Source of the DNA: Myxococcales bacterium | Lineage (GTDB): Bacteria; Myxococcota_A; Polyangia; Polyangiales; Ga0077539 | Reading direction: 5' to 3' | DNA: 64,000 nucleotides | Assembly (NCBI GenBank): GCA_013298625.1 | Contig: JAAFIF010000002.1 | Coordinates: 1 to 64,000, forward strand | Shown: positions 62,256 through 64,000 of the stretch, piece after piece | Position numbering within the stretch: the first letter of the stretch is position 1 | Layout: the number at the start of each line of letters is the position of its first letter | Notes under the pieces: model-generated | What the model saw: only the letters and a program-made list of their open reading frames with translations | Databases searched by the model: none | Told to the model about the DNA's origin: nothing | Made by a program: the position numbers and the translations under genes

Positions 62256-64000
62256 ATGTCTCGGCCTCGGGTTCGTCACGCACAAACAGCACGGACTGTG
62301 GCCGCGCTCGCCGCGATGCTCTCCTCGGCCCTTCCGTGCATCGCACCCGCGCAAATGTTGCCGCGCGTCGACGTGGCCGGCGCGAGCCCCGCGCGTCCGA
62401 CGACCGGCACATTCGGGGCCGCCTCGATGAGGGCGCGCTTCGGAGACGCGCAGTGGATCAGCAGACTCACCGTCGCTGATCCGACCGCGCGCGCCGCTGC
62501 CATCCGTGCGCTCGCGCGCTACTCGCAGCCAGGCCCCGCGCAAGAAGAAGCCATCCAAAACATCGCCGAAGGGCTGCGCACCGAGTCGGACGCCGCCGTG
62601 CAGACGGCCATGGTCGACGCGCTCGCAACGATGGCGCGGGAGCGCGCAGTGGGAGCGCTCGTTCCCCTCGTGTGCACGCGCGGTTCGCTCGCGCCAGCCG
62701 CGGCCCGCAGAGCCCTCGAATTCGTCGGTCCGCTGCTCGACCGCGACGGCATCGACGCGATCGTCGCTGGCCTCGCCGGCGCAGCGTTCTCTGCAAACGA
62801 AGCGCTTCGCCTCGCCGCGGTGGACGCGCTGGCAGCCGCGCCGGACGAGCCGTTCTCCGACCGCGTCTCGGTCCATCGCGCGACCCCCGCGCGACTCGCG
62901 CTCTTGCTGGACGCGATCGGTCGGCGCGGAGACGGCCGTTGGGGCAGCGCCGTGCTCGAGCAGCTGCAATCCACGCAGCGCCCAGTGCTGTTCTCTGCCG
63001 TTCGCGCCGTCGCCAACCTGCGGCTGCTCGAAGCCGCCTCGCCGCTCAGCCGCATGATCCGCGATCGCGCGCTGGACACCGAGCTGCAGATCGCCGCCAT
63101 CCAAGCGCTGGCTGTCGTCGGCGCGGGCGATCCCGAGGCGACCCGTGAAGCGCTGCGCGCGGCGCTCGGCAACACAGCGACCGCCGACACCGCTCGCCGC
63201 GCGGTCGCGACGCTCGGCGTTCGCGCGCTCGTGCCCGAGGTCGCTCGAGGCCTGGACGCCGCCTGGCGCGTCGACCGTCTCCTCGTCGCCGAGTCGCTCG
63301 GCGACATCGGCGGCGCGCAGGCCGCGCGGCTGTTGCTCACCGCGGTCGAGCACGAGCGCGACGAAATCGCGCGGAGGGTGCTCTGGCGAGCCGCCGTCCG
63401 GGCCGACGCCACGAGCGCTCGACTGGCCCTCGAGTCCGCCGCCGAAGCAGACCGCGCCGCGCGATGGGTCGCCGTCGAGTGGCTCGCGCGCGAAGGCAAC
63501 GCGCCGCGCATGCGCGGGACGGCCGCGCTCGCCGCGAGCGGAGACGTCACCGCGATGACGCTCGAGTGCGCGCGAGCGCGGTGCGGCGCCGCGATTTCGC
63601 GCCTCGCTGACGCTGATCCAGCGAGGAGAGGCGACGCGGCTTGGGCGGTCTCGTTCGCTCCGACGGTCGACGCCGCGACTGTGATCGCGCGGTTCGAGAG
63701 CGAGCGCGACCCCGTCGTTCGACTGTTGCTCGCGTTCGCGCTGATGCGTTCGCCAGCGCCCAGCGTGACGAGCGCGTTCGAGCGCGTCGCGTTGCAAGAC
63801 GAGCAACACGTCAGCGCAGAGCAAGCGGTGATCGCCGAGCTCGCCGCGCGTCGCGGGTCGATCGCAGTGCGCAGGCTCGTGCCGGCCATGCTCGCCGACG
63901 CGCGAGGGGCCGTGCGAGCGCTCGGGTTGTGGACCGCAGCGCGCACGAGCGATCCGCTGGGATTGACCGCAGCGACGCGGCTCGCAAACGAAGACGAGTC
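62256..64000 (+). CDS. Secreted HEAT-repeat-like protein (partial, runs off the window)
   Basis: An open frame of at least 581 codons continuing past position 64000. A signal peptide (MSRPRVRHAQTARTVAALAAMLSSALP) probably ends near APA-QM. The rest is helical repeats of about 30-35 residues rich in Ala and Arg, for example TARAAAIRALARYSQ, LRLAAVDALAAAP, LQIAAIQALAVVGAGDPEA and LVAESLGDIGGAQAARLLLTAV, as in HEAT/PBS-lyase proteins. A GAGAAGGGTGG site upstream and a TAGCGT hexamer (62242-62247) eight bases before ATG support this start. The function is unknown; such repeats usually serve as protein-binding scaffolds. No end is visible. Confidence 0.85.
   Translation, partial: MSRPRVRHAQTARTVAALAAMLSSALPCIAPAQMLPRVDVAGASPARPTTGTFGAASMRARFGDAQWISRLTVADPTARAAAIRALARYSQPGPAQEEAIQNIAEGLRTESDAAVQTAMVDALATMARERAVGALVPLVCTRGSLAPAAARRALEFVGPLLDRDGIDAIVAGLAGAAFSANEALRLAAVDALAAAPDEPFSDRVSVHRATPARLALLLDAIGRRGDGRWGSAVLEQLQSTQRPVLFSAVRAVANLRLLEAASPLSRMIRDRALDTELQIAAIQALAVVGAGDPEATREALRAALGNTATADTARRAVATLGVRALVPEVARGLDAAWRVDRLLVAESLGDIGGAQAARLLLTAVEHERDEIARRVLWRAAVRADATSARLALESAAEADRAARWVAVEWLAREGNAPRMRGTAALAASGDVTAMTLECARARCGAAISRLADADPARRGDAAWAVSFAPTVDAATVIARFESERDPVVRLLLAFALMRSPAPSVTSAFERVALQDEQHVSAEQAVIAELAARRGSIAVRRLVPAMLADARGAVRALGLWTAARTSDPLGLTAATRLANEDE

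Noticed and set aside
62193..63946. Two long minus-strand frames over the HEAT-repeat gene
   Set aside because: The plus strand has a signal peptide and regular helical repeats in one unbroken frame; the minus frames are Arg/Ser/Ala-rich shadows.

Overview
The window is high-GC, gene-dense DNA from a probable Myxococcota (order Polyangiales, perhaps a Sandaracinus-like lineage). The evidence is a C-terminal MYXO-CTERM-type sorting signal on a secreted protein, several secreted lipoproteins with Cys-rich or GDD-type repeats, abundant kinase/phosphatase and TPR signalling proteins, a sigma-54 activator, and a Coq4-like and DUF2252 protein. No rRNA, tRNA, CRISPR array, insertion sequence or prophage was recognised.

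1-18.4 kb is a broken-up division and cell-wall (dcw) cluster. It runs mraY (last codons only), murD, ftsW and murG. An accessory block follows: a beta-propeller-like protein, an Rnl2-type RNA ligase, a TetR regulator and a Coq4-like protein. murC is inverted and appears damaged near its 3' end. Next come an alpha/beta hydrolase, a DUF2252 protein and a lipoprotein, then ftsQ, ftsA, ftsZ and a PP2C phosphatase. murB, ddl and ftsI are not here.

18.4-39.8 kb is accessory. It holds a protein made of four copies of an unrecognised ~91-residue repeat, a secreted BNR-repeat protein with a MYXO-CTERM tail, a 1765-residue degenerate-kinase/TPR protein, and a divergent histidine kinase/NtrC-type regulator pair. 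That pair sits beside a type I secretion operon (ABC, HlyD, TolC) with a good sigma-54 promoter and an upstream palindrome. A 2Fe-2S ferredoxin, a large GDD-repeat lipoprotein, an HD-domain protein and a DUF2254-like membrane protein follow.

39.8-50.1 kb is the conserved translation/transcription operon rimP-nusA-ylxR/L7Ae-infB-(unknown)-DUF503-rbfA-truB, followed by a GlcD-like FAD oxidase; most junctions overlap or nearly touch. 50.1-64 kb holds a Cys-repeat lipoprotein, a PlsC-like acyltransferase, an LD-carboxypeptidase, ruvX-mltG, and a four-gene operon (AMP-ligase, thioesterase, two unknowns) with 4-bp overlaps at every junction. It ends with a TerB-like protein, a Ser/Thr kinase followed by a cyclic-nucleotide-domain/CPBP membrane protein, and a HEAT-repeat secreted protein that runs off the window.

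Convergent neighbours are packed almost stop-to-stop, and many genes lack a clear Shine-Dalgarno but carry a TACACT-like hexamer just upstream of the start codon. All functional calls are from reading the protein sequences; no database search was run.
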